A stretch of DNA of 59,321 bases from Candidatus Poribacteria bacterium (GCA_009843785.1 VYCT01000135.1:1-59321), one strand, 5' to 3'. Shown: positions 1-10,633, counted from the stretch's first letter. Program-made: numbers and translations. Notes: generated from the letters alone by a model not told the origin.

Positions 1-479
1 TAAATAAAGTCAGGATATAGGGGACTTTGGCGCGCTTGTGAAATTTGTTTCCCTATTACGAAAGACTAACGTTTTTTTGTGAATAACGTCTTAAGAGCAT
101 AGATTGTTTTTGAGGCGTAGTGGGCATATTTTTTAGTGCCCGATTCGAGGAACTTGATAATGCGAACGCTTGAACGCAATACCATCACAGCACAAATAAC
201 CGGTGTAGGGTGCCTTCAGAATTTTTCTCTCTACGCTTGGGGTTTTTTGACGCGGCTTGCAAGCAGCAGTTTGCTCTTAAAAGGCGTATTTGTGTTTTAT
301 CTGTATCTGTACTTATATTTGTACGGCAACGATAGGTGGTGAAGGTTCGTAGGTAATGCTTCAATTGTATGATTAACGGATGCCAGTATCACCACCCAGC
401 GTTGAAAATAAATTCGATGTTGGGTAATTTTTTTTAACCGAATTAGATTTGGGACAGACAGAGTTTTTCTGGGAGGTAG

Positions 480-1505
480 TTGAAAAGGATGGTAATCGTT
501 ACCAAGACCGATGCAACACAATCAGATATTGATGCTGTTGTAAAACGGATCGAAAGTGTTGGGTTGAAAGCACAAGTCTCAACCGGCGAACGGCACACGG
601 TCATCGGTGTCATAGGAGATAAAACATTGCTTGGTGATATTCCGATAGAGTCAATGTCCGGTGTTGAGCGAACGATGCCGATTACGGCGCCGTTCAAGTT
701 GGCAAGCCGCGAATTTCGGGAAGAACCGACAGTTATCGCAGTGAATGGCACAAAGATTGGTGGAAAGCAGTTGCCTGTTATTGCCGGTCCCTGTGCTGTA
801 GAGAGCACAGAACAAATTGTGACCATTGCCCGATTGGTTGAAAAAGCAGGCGCGAGTTTCATCAGAGGCGGTGCGTTTAAGCCGAGAACGGGGCCTTATA
901 GTTTCCAAGGCTACGGTGAAAGTGCTCTCAAGATGCTAAAGGCGGCGAAAGACGAAACTGGACTCGGTATCGTCACTGAAGTTATGACCCCCCACGAAGT
1001 GGAACTCGTTGGGGAATATACAGATATGTTCCAACTCGGGACCCGGAACATGACGAATTTTTACCTGTTACGTGAGGTCGGGCGCGCGCAGAAACCGGTC
1101 ATCCTCAAGCGCGGGATGTCCGCAACAATCGAAGAATGGCTGCTTGCCGCCGAATATATCCTTGCAGAAGGGAACCCGGATGTTATCCTATGTGAGCGTG
1201 GCATTCGCACATTTGAAACCCATACACGCAACACACTTGACCTGAACGCGGTACCCGTCGTTCACGAATTGAGCCACCTTCCAATCGTCGTTGATCCAAG
1301 CCACGGCACCGGTATCCGAAGCTTGGTGTGTGATATGACGAAAGCATCTGTGGCTGCCGGGGCTGATGGGTTGTTACTTGAAGTACATCACGATCCTGAT
1401 CATTCAATGACGGGAGATGGTGCACAGTCGCTGTTCCCAGATCAATTTGAGACACTCATGCGGGAACTGAAACCGATTGCGATCGCCGTCGGGCGTGAAA
1501 TCTAA
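480..1505 (+). CDS. aroF: 3-deoxy-7-phosphoheptulonate synthase (AroF type with N-terminal regulatory-like domain)
   Basis: 341 aa; motifs [73 protein letters not shown] typical of class I DAHP synthase. Confidence 0.93.
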   Translation: MKRMVIVTKTDATQSDIDAVVKRIESVGLKAQVSTGERHTVIGVIGDKTLLGDIPIESMSGVERTMPITAPFKLASREFREEPTVIAVNGTKIGGKQLPVIAGPCAVESTEQIVTIARLVEKAGASFIRGGAFKPRTGPYSFQGYGESALKMLKAAKDETGLGIVTEVMTPHEVELVGEYTDMFQLGTRNMTNFYLLREVGRAQKPVILKRGMSATIEEWLLAAEYILAEGNPDVILCERGIRTFETHTRNTLDLNAVPVVHELSHLPIVVDPSHGTGIRSLVCDMTKASVAAGADGLLLEVHHDPDHSMTGDGAQSLFPDQFETLMRELKPIAIAVGREI

Positions 1506-1695
1506 CTTTTTAACGATTGAGTTTTTGCTCATTTTTTGCCGATGGCAAAAAATGGTTTTCGATGAAGTTGGTGGTGTTGGTTATGTGATGTTGTCTGATG
1601 CTTTTGAACCTGGCGGTAACCTTTTGATGGCATCAGGCTTCCCTCGTAACTTGCAAACTTTATCCATCCTTGATTAAAATTCGGAGGAAAGAGCC

Positions 1696-3249
1696 TTGGA
1701 CGATTTTGAAACCAACCAGCAGAAAGTCTATATTTTTGATACAACGCTCCGTGATGCCGAGCAGACGCCCGGTGCTGCTCTGGGTATCCAGGAAAAACTC
1801 GAAATTGCCAAGCATCTCGCCAAATTAAATGTGGATGTCATTGAAGCTGGATTCCCAATTTCGTCACCGGGTGATTTCGACGCTGTCAAACGGATAGCCA
1901 ACGAAGTTGAAGGCCCGGAAATTTGCGCGCTCTCTCGCGTTGTAGAGAAAGACATTACTGCCGCATGGAAAGCGATTGAGGACGCACCGCGCGCCCGTAT
2001 CCATACCTTTGTCGGCACATCGCCGATTCACATGGGCCGCATCACACGGACGACACCGGAAGATACACTCCGAATGGCAACGGATGCCGTCGCTTACGCG
2101 AAAAGCCTCTCTGAAGGACACTCAGATGCGAATGTGGAATTTTCACCGATGGACGCAGGACGCACAGAGTTAGCGTTTCTTTATGAGGTCGTTGAAGCGA
2201 CAATCGCTGCGGGGGCAACTGTCGTTAATATTCCAGAGACCGTCGGCTGGACAGTACCAACAGAGTTCGGGAACCTCATCAAAAGCATCATGGAGAATGT
2301 ACCGAATGTCGACGACGCTATAATTAGCGTCCATTGTCATAACGATCTCGGTTTGGCAGTGGCGAACAGCCTTATCGCGATTGAACAAGGTGCGCGTCAG
2401 GTAGAATGCACAATCAACGGACTCGGAGAACGCGCCGGGAATACCTCGCTTGAAGAGGTCGTCATGGCAATCCGCACCCGGCGTGACTATTTCAAAGAAT
2501 ATTACACCGAGATTAACGCCAAAGAGATCGTCCCAATTAGTCGGCGTGTCAGCCGAACGATGGGTATCTCCGTGCAACCCAACAAAGCGATTGTCGGTGC
2601 GAATGCCTTCGCGCATAGTTCTGGGATTCATCAGGACGGGATCATCAAATCGCGAGTGACGTTTGAAATCATTGACCCGAAAGAAATTGGGTGGAAAGAG
2701 AGTCAACTCATCCTCAGTCCGCGTTCCGGACGCAACGCACTCAGACACCGACTCAGCGAACTCGGCTACGAAGTGGACGCTGAACAGTTAGACAAGGTTT
2801 ATGAAAGATTCTTGAGAGTTGCTGATAAGAAAAAAGCGGTGCAGGATGCTGACCTCGAGGCGATCATGAGCGATGAAATTCGCGCCATCCCTGCTGTCTT
2901 TGAACTTGACTATATCCAAGTCGTCAGTGGAACGAAGATTTCACCGACAACGACAGTCGGTATTAAGACGGAAGACGGGATCGTTGAAAAAGCGTCAACT
3001 GGCGACGGACCCGTTGATGCCGCGTTTAAAGCGATTGGTCAGGTTGTTGACCTCCAACTGAATCTCATTGACTACCAGATCCGGTCCGTAACCGAAGGCG
3101 AAGATGCGATCGGTGAAGTCTCGTTGAAGGTACAAGACAACGGACACATCATCACCGGACACGGTGCCAGTACAGACATCATCGAAGCGAGTGCCCGGGC
3201 ATACATCCACGCTGTTAATAAATTAATCCAGATCCGGTCTGAAGGGTAG
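1696..3249 (+). CDS. leuA: 2-isopropylmalate synthase
   Basis: 517 aa, TTG start with upstream GGAGGAAAG; IFDTTLRDAEQTPGA, EAGFPISSPGDF, HCHNDLGLAVANSL, GLGERAGNTSLEEVVMA, HSSGIHQDG plus C-terminal LeuA dimer domain. Confidence 0.95.
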   Translation: MDDFETNQQKVYIFDTTLRDAEQTPGAALGIQEKLEIAKHLAKLNVDVIEAGFPISSPGDFDAVKRIANEVEGPEICALSRVVEKDITAAWKAIEDAPRARIHTFVGTSPIHMGRITRTTPEDTLRMATDAVAYAKSLSEGHSDANVEFSPMDAGRTELAFLYEVVEATIAAGATVVNIPETVGWTVPTEFGNLIKSIMENVPNVDDAIISVHCHNDLGLAVANSLIAIEQGARQVECTINGLGERAGNTSLEEVVMAIRTRRDYFKEYYTEINAKEIVPISRRVSRTMGISVQPNKAIVGANAFAHSSGIHQDGIIKSRVTFEIIDPKEIGWKESQLILSPRSGRNALRHRLSELGYEVDAEQLDKVYERFLRVADKKKAVQDADLEAIMSDEIRAIPAVFELDYIQVVSGTKISPTTTVGIKTEDGIVEKASTGDGPVDAAFKAIGQVVDLQLNLIDYQIRSVTEGEDAIGEVSLKVQDNGHIITGHGASTDIIEASARAYIHAVNKLIQIRSEG

Positions 3250-3250
3250 G

Positions 3251-3322
3251 GGTTATCGGTTATCGGTTATCAGTTAAAGAGGTATTTTGTAACCGACAAC
3301 CGATAACTGATAACTGACAACC
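3251..3322. repeat. Intergenic dyad repeat (GGTTATCGGTTATCAGTTAAAGAGGT...AACTGATAACTGACAACC)
   Basis: Left-arm GTTATCAGTTA blocks and right-arm inverted copies; same family recurs at 17604, 18650, 28675, 34642, 35549, 37229, 38964. Confidence 0.8.
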
Positions 3323-3329
3323 ATTAAAT

Positions 3330-4817
3330 CTACCAATCCTCAACCAATTGCACCAACAACCGTACGCCGTAGCCGGACGCACCTTCAGGGATATACGTAG
3401 AGCCTTTCATCCCCCACGCAGTGCCAGCGATGTCGAGATGTACCCACGGATAGCCTTCAGCGAACTTCTTGAGAAACGCGCCCCCGGCAATCGTGCCAGC
3501 CGTGCCGTCGCCGATGTTCTGCACATCTGCGACCTTACTTTTGACCGCTTCATCGTAATCGTCCCAGAGCGGCAGTTCCCAAACGCGCTCATGCGTTTTT
3601 TCAGCTGCCGATTTCACTTTCGCCATGAGTTCGGGGTCTGTCCCCAGTGCACCCGCTGCGATATGTCCTAAAGTACCAATCACGGCACCCGTGAGCGTGG
3701 CTAAGTCGATAACACCTTTCGGGTTATACTGCGCTGTCCACCCGAGCGCATCCGCTAACACCAGTCGTCCCTCAGCATCGGTGTTAAGAATCTCAATCGT
3801 TTTGCCGCCGTAAGAGGTGACGACATCGCCCGGCTTAACCGCAGTGCCACTCGGCATATTTTCGGTCGCGGCAACCAAGCCGATGACACGCACGTTCGGT
3901 TTAAGTTGACCGATCGCTTGCATCGCGCCTATTACCGCGGCGGCACCGGACATGTCATGCTTCATCTCATGCATACCGCTTCCACCTTTGATTGAGATTC
4001 CGCCAGTATCAAAGGTAATTCCTTTGCCGACAAGCACAACGGTATCTTGTCCTTCACCGTCAGGCGTGTATTCGAGAATAATAAAGCGTGGCTCTTCAGC
4101 ACTCCCTTGCGCGACGGCAAGAAGTGTACGGAACCCTTTTTTTTCTAAAGTGGCTTTGTCAAAAATTTCACAACCCAGTCCTGTCGCTTCTGCTACCGCT
4201 TCAGCCTTTTCTGCGAGGTGCGTTGGTGTGAGGTAGTTTGCGGGTTGGTTGCTCAGGTCGCGGGCGAGCAGTGTACCGTTGGCGATCACTTCGCCGCGCT
4301 GGACTGCCGCTTCTACTGTCGCCTGACTCTGGACACTTTCAGCTAAGAACGTGACGGATTCGAGTTTTTTCTTTTCGGCTTCATCGTCACTCTCCGTTTT
4401 GTGTTCATCGAACTGATAGAGTGCAAGGAGGCTGGCTTCCGCTGCGGCTTGTATCATTTCAGGCGTGGCTTCAATAGGAATCGGGACAGCAGCGTTTGTT
4501 AAACCCATATCTCGGATCGTTCGCACCGCGTGCCCCGCTGTCTGACGGACTTTTTCAACAGTGAGATCATGATATTCACCCAAACCCACCAGTAGCACGC
4601 GAGGCGCGGTGATCGCGCCGTTTGTGTAGAGCCAACTGGTAGTTTTCAACTTGCCTGTGAAATCACCGAGGTTCATGAGTTCGCGAATGCGTCCACCGAG
4701 TGCCTGATCTATCGTTTGGAGCGGGGCACTATAGAAATCCGGATTCTCCAGCACACCGATGGCAATCACATCGCTCTGTTCTTGGTTAAACCCACCCGTT
4801 TTGACAGTAATATTCAT
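3330..4817 (-). CDS. pepA: Leucyl aminopeptidase (M17)
   Basis: 495 aa; VGKGITFDTGGISIK, NTDAEGRLVLADAL motifs. Confidence 0.95.
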   Translation of the reverse strand: MNITVKTGGFNQEQSDVIAIGVLENPDFYSAPLQTIDQALGGRIRELMNLGDFTGKLKTTSWLYTNGAITAPRVLLVGLGEYHDLTVEKVRQTAGHAVRTIRDMGLTNAAVPIPIEATPEMIQAAAEASLLALYQFDEHKTESDDEAEKKKLESVTFLAESVQSQATVEAAVQRGEVIANGTLLARDLSNQPANYLTPTHLAEKAEAVAEATGLGCEIFDKATLEKKGFRTLLAVAQGSAEEPRFIILEYTPDGEGQDTVVLVGKGITFDTGGISIKGGSGMHEMKHDMSGAAAVIGAMQAIGQLKPNVRVIGLVAATENMPSGTAVKPGDVVTSYGGKTIEILNTDAEGRLVLADALGWTAQYNPKGVIDLATLTGAVIGTLGHIAAGALGTDPELMAKVKSAAEKTHERVWELPLWDDYDEAVKSKVADVQNIGDGTAGTIAGGAFLKKFAEGYPWVHLDIAGTAWGMKGSTYIPEGASGYGVRLLVQLVEDW

Positions 4818-4861
4818 AAATTTTCCTTTCTATTTCAATGTTTTTTGCAAATCATGCAGTA

Positions 4862-5167
4862 TTAAGTTTTTCGCATTCCCGTTAAGACGACTAACGGTTC
4901 ATGACTCGTGACGGTAATGGAGTGATAGGTATTCGCAGGAACATCAACCCGATCGCCACTTTCTATAGACCCGTGTTCATCAGCGACCTTCACATCTGCC
5001 GTGCCAGATAACACACAGACAACTTCATCTTCGGTGTGGATATAATCGAGATAGGCACCACCGGGACGACCCGACCACTCGTAGGCATTGAAGCCTTCGG
5101 TTTCTAATTGTTGCTTTAAGGCATCAGTGTCCGCATGCTGTTCTGACCAACGTGATTTCCAATTCAT
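4862..5167 (-). CDS. Cupin domain protein
   Basis: 101 aa; small beta-barrel pattern EDEVVCVLSGTADVKV...ESGDRVDVPANTYHSITV. Confidence 0.75.
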   Translation of the reverse strand: MNWKSRWSEQHADTDALKQQLETEGFNAYEWSGRPGGAYLDYIHTEDEVVCVLSGTADVKVADEHGSIESGDRVDVPANTYHSITVTSHEPLVVLTGMRKT

Positions 5168-5256
5168 TTTCCAACTCCCAGTACGTCTGTTGCGTTTTGT
5201 GTATCGTCATTTTCGGGTAGCGTCCCCCGACCTTCCATATACACATATTGTCTCCG

Positions 5257-7953
5257 TTAAAGCGGTTCTAACCTCACCGGACAGACCTTCAATTCAGCGG
5301 TATGTGTGATAGGATCATAGCCAGAACCTGTCAATAGGTTAACTGGAACATCTGCGAAACTGAAACTGGCAAAGACAGTGCCACGCGGTGAACGGTTCGT
5401 CGCTTTGACTTTGATGTTGATACTGCCGCGCGCACTACTCATTTTACACCATTCGCCGTCCGTTAATTCCCATTTCTCAAGGTCTGCTGGATTGACTTCC
5501 AGTGATTCTTCCGACAAAAGGTAATCAATCCCCTCTGCCCTACCCGTCTGCGTTCGCGTGTGATAGGATTGCAAGCGTCTCCCTGTTGTGAGCCATACGG
5601 GGAAATCGTCGCTAATTGTCTCGGCTGGGTCTCGGTAATGTACATTTGAAAAAATACCACGACCGTTGACGAACGATTCCTCATGGAGCCGTGGTGTACC
5701 GGGATGTTCCTTGTGGGGCACGGGCCATTGGTATTCACTCTTGTCAATGCGTTCCCAATCTAATCCTGCGTAGATCGGTGAAACCCGGCAGAGTTCATTG
5801 AAAATCGGCTTCGGTGCGTTAAAATCAAACCCTTCAAACCCAAGACGTTGTGCAATCTGACAAATAATCCACCAATCCGGTTTTGCCTCACCTGGTGGCG
5901 GTACTGCGGCGCGCATCCGTTGGACTCGACGTTCCGTATTCGTACATACGCCATCCGTTTCACCCCACGCCGTCGCGGGTAGTACAATATCGGCGAGTTC
6001 TGCAGTCTCGGTGAGAAAGATGTCGATAACGACGAGATGCGCCAATGAACGGAGGGCGTGCTCACAATGCTCGCGATCCGGGTCGGACAGCAACGTGTTT
6101 TCGCCATCAATGAGCATCGCATGGATACTGTCACCACAAAGTTCTAAGGCGGTCACTTTAGTAATACCCTTCTCTAAATCAACGGCTCTGCCATATTCTG
6201 CTTTGAACTTCGCCTGATACGCTGGATCCGTAACGGCTTGGAAACCGGGATAGTTGTTTGGTAGTGCGCCGCTGTCGCCTGCACCTTGAATGTTGTTTTG
6301 CCCACGCATCGGGTTGATACCCGTTCCCTCGCGCCCGACATTTCCCGTCATCAAGGCGAGATTGCAGAGGCTCTGGACATTCTCCACGCCACAGATATGT
6401 TCTGTGATGCCAAGCGTGTAGTAGATGGCACCCTTATCCGCGCCCCCGTACCACATCGCTGCTGTCTCAATGTCCTTCGCAGGGACACCCGTAATCGTTT
6501 CTGCCCATTCCGGTGTCCACTGGCTGATATGTTCAAAGAATTCGTCAAACCCAGTGGTTCGATTTTCGATAAAATCTTCGTTAATTAAACCTTCGCGGGC
6601 GATCACGTGTGCCATGCCGAGGAGCAGTGCTGTGTCCGAACCGACACGGAGCGGTAGGTAGAGATGCGACAACTCCGCCAACCCGATGCGTCTCGGATCC
6701 GCGACGATGAGTTTCGCACCACGGGCGATTGCCTTCTTAAGCCCCGTCGCCGCGACAGGGTGACATTCCGTCATATTTGTACCGATACAGAAAATCACCT
6801 CCGGTTTCTGCATATCGACGAGCGGGTTAGACATCGCGCCACGTCCGATTGTCGCTGCCAGACCGGCAACGGTCGGCGCGTGTCAGGCACGGCTGCAATT
6901 GTCGATGTAGTTAGTGCCGAACCCGACACGGATAAACTTCTGCATCAGATACGCAGCTTCACTCGGTGCGCGCCCAGAAGCGATGCCGTAGATGCTGTGT
7001 CTACCGTGTTCAGCATTGACCTGTCGGAAACCTTCAGCGGCTTTGTCAAGCGCGTCTTCCCATGTAGCTTCATGGAGTTCGCCATCGTCGCCACGGATGA
7101 GTGGGGTTTTCAACCGATCCGAGTGCTGCACGAAGTCGTAAGCGAACTGACCTTTAACACAGAGCGCGCCTTGATTCGCAGGCCCATCCATGGCAGGATG
7201 GATGCCAACGATCTTTTCATTTTTTGTGAGTATATCAACGGAGCATCCTACACCGCAATATGGGCAGATGGTGCGGGTTTTGTCAGGAATAGCATCCGCG
7301 ACTTCATCCGCTGCGCGGAGCGCTTTCTTGTCGGCGAGTGCGCCGGTCGGGCAGGTCTGGATACACTGCCCGCAAAACGTGCAGGCGGAATCCTTGAGAA
7401 GCCCGTCAAACTCCGTTGTAATCTGTGTATGGAAGCCGCGGTTCATGATGTTAATAGCGTGGTCACCCTCTTGTTCAGCACAGACGCGGACGCACCGATA
7501 ACAGGAGATGCAGAGTTCATAATCTCTGAGGATAAATGGATTCTCGTCGGTTTTATTCGTGCCGGATTTTGCCCCTGTCATACAGTTGCCGTTTATTGCG
7601 TACTTATCGCGGAGGTCCGCGAGTTCACCAGCGGCATAACCGCGCAGCGGAGACACATCAACTTCACGATTCTCGCTGATAACCATCTCCAACAGCGTCT
7701 TCCGGTATGCCTCTATTGTATCAGTCGCTGTCCGCACTACCATCCCCGGTGTGGCTTTCGTCGTACAAGATGCCACCGGGTTTCGCGCACCTTCTAACTC
7801 GACGATGCAGAGCCGACAGCCACCGAATGGCTCAAGTCTCGGATCATAGCAGAGCGTTGGAATCTCTTTTTCATGACGTTGTGCAACCTCAAGAATCGTT
7901 TCATTCTCGGAGAAGGTAACTTCAACACCATCAATTTCTATTTTGTGTCTCAT
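5257..7953 (-). CDS. fdhA: Selenocysteine-containing formate dehydrogenase, alpha subunit (single ORF through in-frame UGA at 6883-6885)
   Basis: ORFs 6883..8016 and 5257..6834 are in the same frame, separated by 16 codons. Readthrough gives ...NYIDNCSRA-U-HAPTVAGLAATIGRGAMSNPLVDM..., with UGA at the FDH catalytic Sec/Cys position. N-terminal 2Fe-2S (CYDPRLEPFGGCRLC), 4Fe-4S (CISCYRCVRVC, CTFCGQCIQTC) and TICPYCGVGC motifs. Likely start is ATG at 7953 (MRHKIEIDGVEV), preceding M at 8016 overlaps the upstream gene. Confidence 0.93.
6854..6885 (-). promoter_or_regulatory. bSECIS element immediately 3' of the fdhA UGA
   Basis: UGA-CACGCGCCGACC-GUUGCC-GGUCU-GGCAGC: 6-bp stem with GGUCU apical loop starting 18 nt after UGA, the spacing and loop of E. 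coli fdhF SECIS; outer CGCGCC/GGCGCG can extend it. Confidence 0.85.
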
Positions 7954-8002
7954 CGCGATAAACCTCAAAGCGTCGCGGTCCGGGACCGCCGGACTGAATA
8001 GG

Positions 8003-9070
8003 TTATTCTCCTGCACTAAAATCGATTTGTGGCACCTCTAATGTACCGGCGAGGATTTGCTGTCTCGCTGCCTCAACCTTTTGTTGTACCTCTTCAGGCA
8101 CCCGAGATCTCAGTTCTGGGTTATAGGTCAAAGCGATTGCGCCGTCTGTTGTCATTGTGAAGACATGGAGTTTAGATTCAAACGTCCCCGCCTTGACAGC
8201 CGTTGCGAGTTGTATATAGGCTTTCGGTGTAATCACGGCATTCGCAAGCACTGCCCGAGGAGAGACGGTGCTCTGATCGCGGTTAGCACCAAAAGAATAA
8301 ACAGTTTTGCCGGCATCCTGTGCTAAAACGACGGCTTCAAACACACCGAGTCCAGCCTCATTCGCGTTGTGAAAAATGAAGTCAACGCCTTCCTGAATCT
8401 GTGTGGTAGCGATGTCCTTTGCCTTCGCAATGCTCTCCCAGTCGCCTACATAAGCCCGTTGCAGGACAGCATTCGGGTTGACACTTTTCACACCGCCTTC
8501 AAACGCCATAAACACGCTACTACCCGATGGAAGTTCCTGACCACCGACCATCCCGATCTTATCGGTTTGGGTCATCAGACCGGCTATTATCCCCAACAGA
8601 TAGGTGGCTTGTTCAAGACGGAAAACGATCGGGGCGACATTCTCACGAATAGCGCCACTTGCTCCCGCAGACGTAATGAAGATGATTTCAGGATAATCTT
8701 GCGCGACGGCGATCGCTGCCGCCTGATACTCGTAGCCGTGCCCGAAGATGAGGTGATAGCCCTCCATGGCATAGGCACGAAAGTCTGCTTCCCAGGCATC
8801 GGGGGTTAAACTCTCGACGTAGTCTATTTCGGCACCGAGTTCGGCTTCGATCGCTGTTAAGCCATCGTGTGCCAAGGCGTTCCACCCTTGATCGTTAATA
8901 GAACCCGGTAGGAGCATACCGACTTTGAATGTTCCCGGTTCTGGCGCGTAGATAATTTTGCTGCTATCCTGAACTCTCTCACAACCTAACATGAATCCGA
9001 TTGCCAAAAGCCATAGAAGTACGGCATAGCTTGCCATGCTATATCGTGATTTTCGAGATAGCTGTTTCAC
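8003..9070 (-). CDS. BMP-family (PnrA-like) ABC transporter substrate-binding lipoprotein
   Basis: 355 aa; lipobox LLAIGFMLGC; FKVGMLLPGSINDQGWNALAHDGL, FGHGYEYQ, FMAFEGGVKSVNP typical of BMP/Med family. Confidence 0.9.
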   Translation of the reverse strand: MKQLSRKSRYSMASYAVLLWLLAIGFMLGCERVQDSSKIIYAPEPGTFKVGMLLPGSINDQGWNALAHDGLTAIEAELGAEIDYVESLTPDAWEADFRAYAMEGYHLIFGHGYEYQAAAIAVAQDYPEIIFITSAGASGAIRENVAPIVFRLEQATYLLGIIAGLMTQTDKIGMVGGQELPSGSSVFMAFEGGVKSVNPNAVLQRAYVGDWESIAKAKDIATTQIQEGVDFIFHNANEAGLGVFEAVVLAQDAGKTVYSFGANRDQSTVSPRAVLANAVITPKAYIQLATAVKAGTFESKLHVFTMTTDGAIALTYNPELRSRVPEEVQQKVEAARQQILAGTLEVPQIDFSAGE

Positions 9071-9107
9071 GCGAATATTCCTCCAATAGTTCGGTTACAG
9101 AAGCCCA

Positions 9108-10178
9108 TCAATCTTTGTCGTCTTCCTTTTCAGTGAAATCAATTTGCGGCACCTTCAATTCGCCTGAAAGGATTTTGACTTTCGCATCTTCAACGGCTTT
9201 TTGGACATTTTCTGGCACCTTATCCTTCAACGCAGGACTGTAGGTAAGGGTAATCGCTTCGTCCGTTAACATGTTGAAGGTATAGATCTGTGGTTTAAAC
9301 TTGCCTTCTTTAATGATCTTAGCGATTTGCACAAATGCGTTGGGTGTAATCACCGCGTTTGCAATCACAGTTGGAGATATATCGCTCTTATCACGGTTCG
9401 CACCGAACGTGTATACCATTCTTCCCTCTTTTTCGGCAGTTTCAGATTTATTAAAAATCTCAGCCGCCTCATAGGCACCGAGTCCCGCCGCATCAGCATT
9501 CGGGAAGATAAAATCGACACCTTCGCTAATCTGTGCAAGTGCAAGTTCCTTGCCTTTGCCGATATCTTCCCAATTCCCGACGTATACATAGGACACTTCT
9601 GCTTCAGGGTTCACACTTTTCGCACCGCCTTCAAACGCCATAAACGTGCTATTGACGGATGGAATATTTTGCCCGCCCATGACCCCCAGTTTATTTGTAT
9701 TGGTCATCATACCTGCCATTATCCCTAACAGATAGGCTGCCTGTTCAACGCGAAAGTTGACCGGTGAGATATTATCGGTGATCGTGCCGCCGGAAGACGT
9801 AATGAAAATCGTCTCAGGAAAGTCGGCTGCCACCGCTTTCGCTGGGTCTTGGAACTCATAGCCGTGTCCAAACACCAAGTCGTAACCGTCAAGTGCGTAA
9901 GAACGGAATTGTTCTTCTTGATCCGATGGGGTTCGGGTCTCAGCGTGACTGATCTCCGCGCCGAGTTGTTTTTCAATTGCTTTAAGCCCTTCATACGCCA
10001 ATGCGTTCCAACCCGCGTCACTGATTGAACCCGGTAGAAGCATCGCAACCTTGAATGTCTCGTGTCCTTTCGCGTTGAGATCTATAGTCCTAACGAGTAT
10101 GAATCCGATTGCGAGAAGGCACACGAGTAAAATATAGATGACAACACTGTTTCGTAACTTGTCTGATAACTGTTTCAC
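9108..10178 (-). CDS. BMP-family substrate-binding protein (tandem paralog)
   Basis: 356 aa; close paralog of the adjacent gene (FKVAMLLPGSISDAGWNALAYEGL, FGHGYEFQDP, STFMAFEGGAKSVNP). Confidence 0.9.
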   Translation of the reverse strand: MKQLSDKLRNSVVIYILLVCLLAIGFILVRTIDLNAKGHETFKVAMLLPGSISDAGWNALAYEGLKAIEKQLGAEISHAETRTPSDQEEQFRSYALDGYDLVFGHGYEFQDPAKAVAADFPETIFITSSGGTITDNISPVNFRVEQAAYLLGIMAGMMTNTNKLGVMGGQNIPSVNSTFMAFEGGAKSVNPEAEVSYVYVGNWEDIGKGKELALAQISEGVDFIFPNADAAGLGAYEAAEIFNKSETAEKEGRMVYTFGANRDKSDISPTVIANAVITPNAFVQIAKIIKEGKFKPQIYTFNMLTDEAITLTYSPALKDKVPENVQKAVEDAKVKILSGELKVPQIDFTEKEDDKD

Positions 10179-10212
10179 GTCAGTATTTTCTCCTTCATCA
10201 CTGGAATGTTTG

Positions 10213-10342
10213 CTTTATAGTAAAGCACGAAAACAAATTGACACACCACAATAGCAATCCACATTGCCGGATCGTAGGGGCTGGGTAACCCAGCCCCTAC
10301 GATCAATCGCGCGTCCAAATAATTATGGGCTTTACTATAAAG
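10213..10342. mobile_element. MITE-like element, copy A
   Basis: CTTTATAGTAAAGC (10213-10226) is the inverted copy of GCTTTACTATAAAG (10329-10342); internal palindrome GTAGGGGCTGGGTAACCCAGCCCCTAC; related element at 32819. Confidence 0.75.
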
Positions 10343-10395
10343 TATAGCACGTTCACACGAAAAATGTAAAGCGGGAATTTCATCTTATATTTATC

Positions 10396-10517
10396 AGGAC
10401 TTACGCAGCGTGCTCTTTTGTAGCATAGGAAACCGTTAGCCTGTGTCCCCAAATACCTATGTTTTTTCGACATCTGCCTCTAAAACCGAGTGTTACGGTC
10501 AAAATTGCGTAAGTCCT
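10396..10517. mobile_element. MITE-like element with AGGACTTACGCA terminal inverted repeats
   Basis: AGGACTTACGCA (10396-10407) and TGCGTAAGTCCT (10506-10517), perfect 12-bp TIR; ATTTAT present on both flanks. Confidence 0.72.
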
Positions 10518-10633
10518 ATTTATATTGACTGCTAAGCGATGATGTGATACACTTAACCGAGAGTCGATACCCTATCGCGTCGGGCAGCCAAGCCACAGTT
10601 TAACGTGCTTTAACAGTGGAGAAAAGGGTGTAC

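Noticed and set aside
1-479. A gene in the first 480 bp (ORFs 136..342 and 297..521)
   Set aside because: Short, no motif, repetitive LYLYLYLY/YKYKYRYR translation; treated as non-coding leader
2170-2748. 192-aa minus-strand ORF
   Set aside because: Antisense to leuA
6835-6885. Interpretation of fdhA as a pseudogene broken by a stop
   Set aside because: The frame continues, the stop is UGA at the Sec position, and a canonical SECIS-like hairpin follows
6664-7797. 377-aa plus-strand ORF
   Set aside because: Antisense to the well-supported fdhA; shadow ORF with low-complexity-like composition and no recognisable motif
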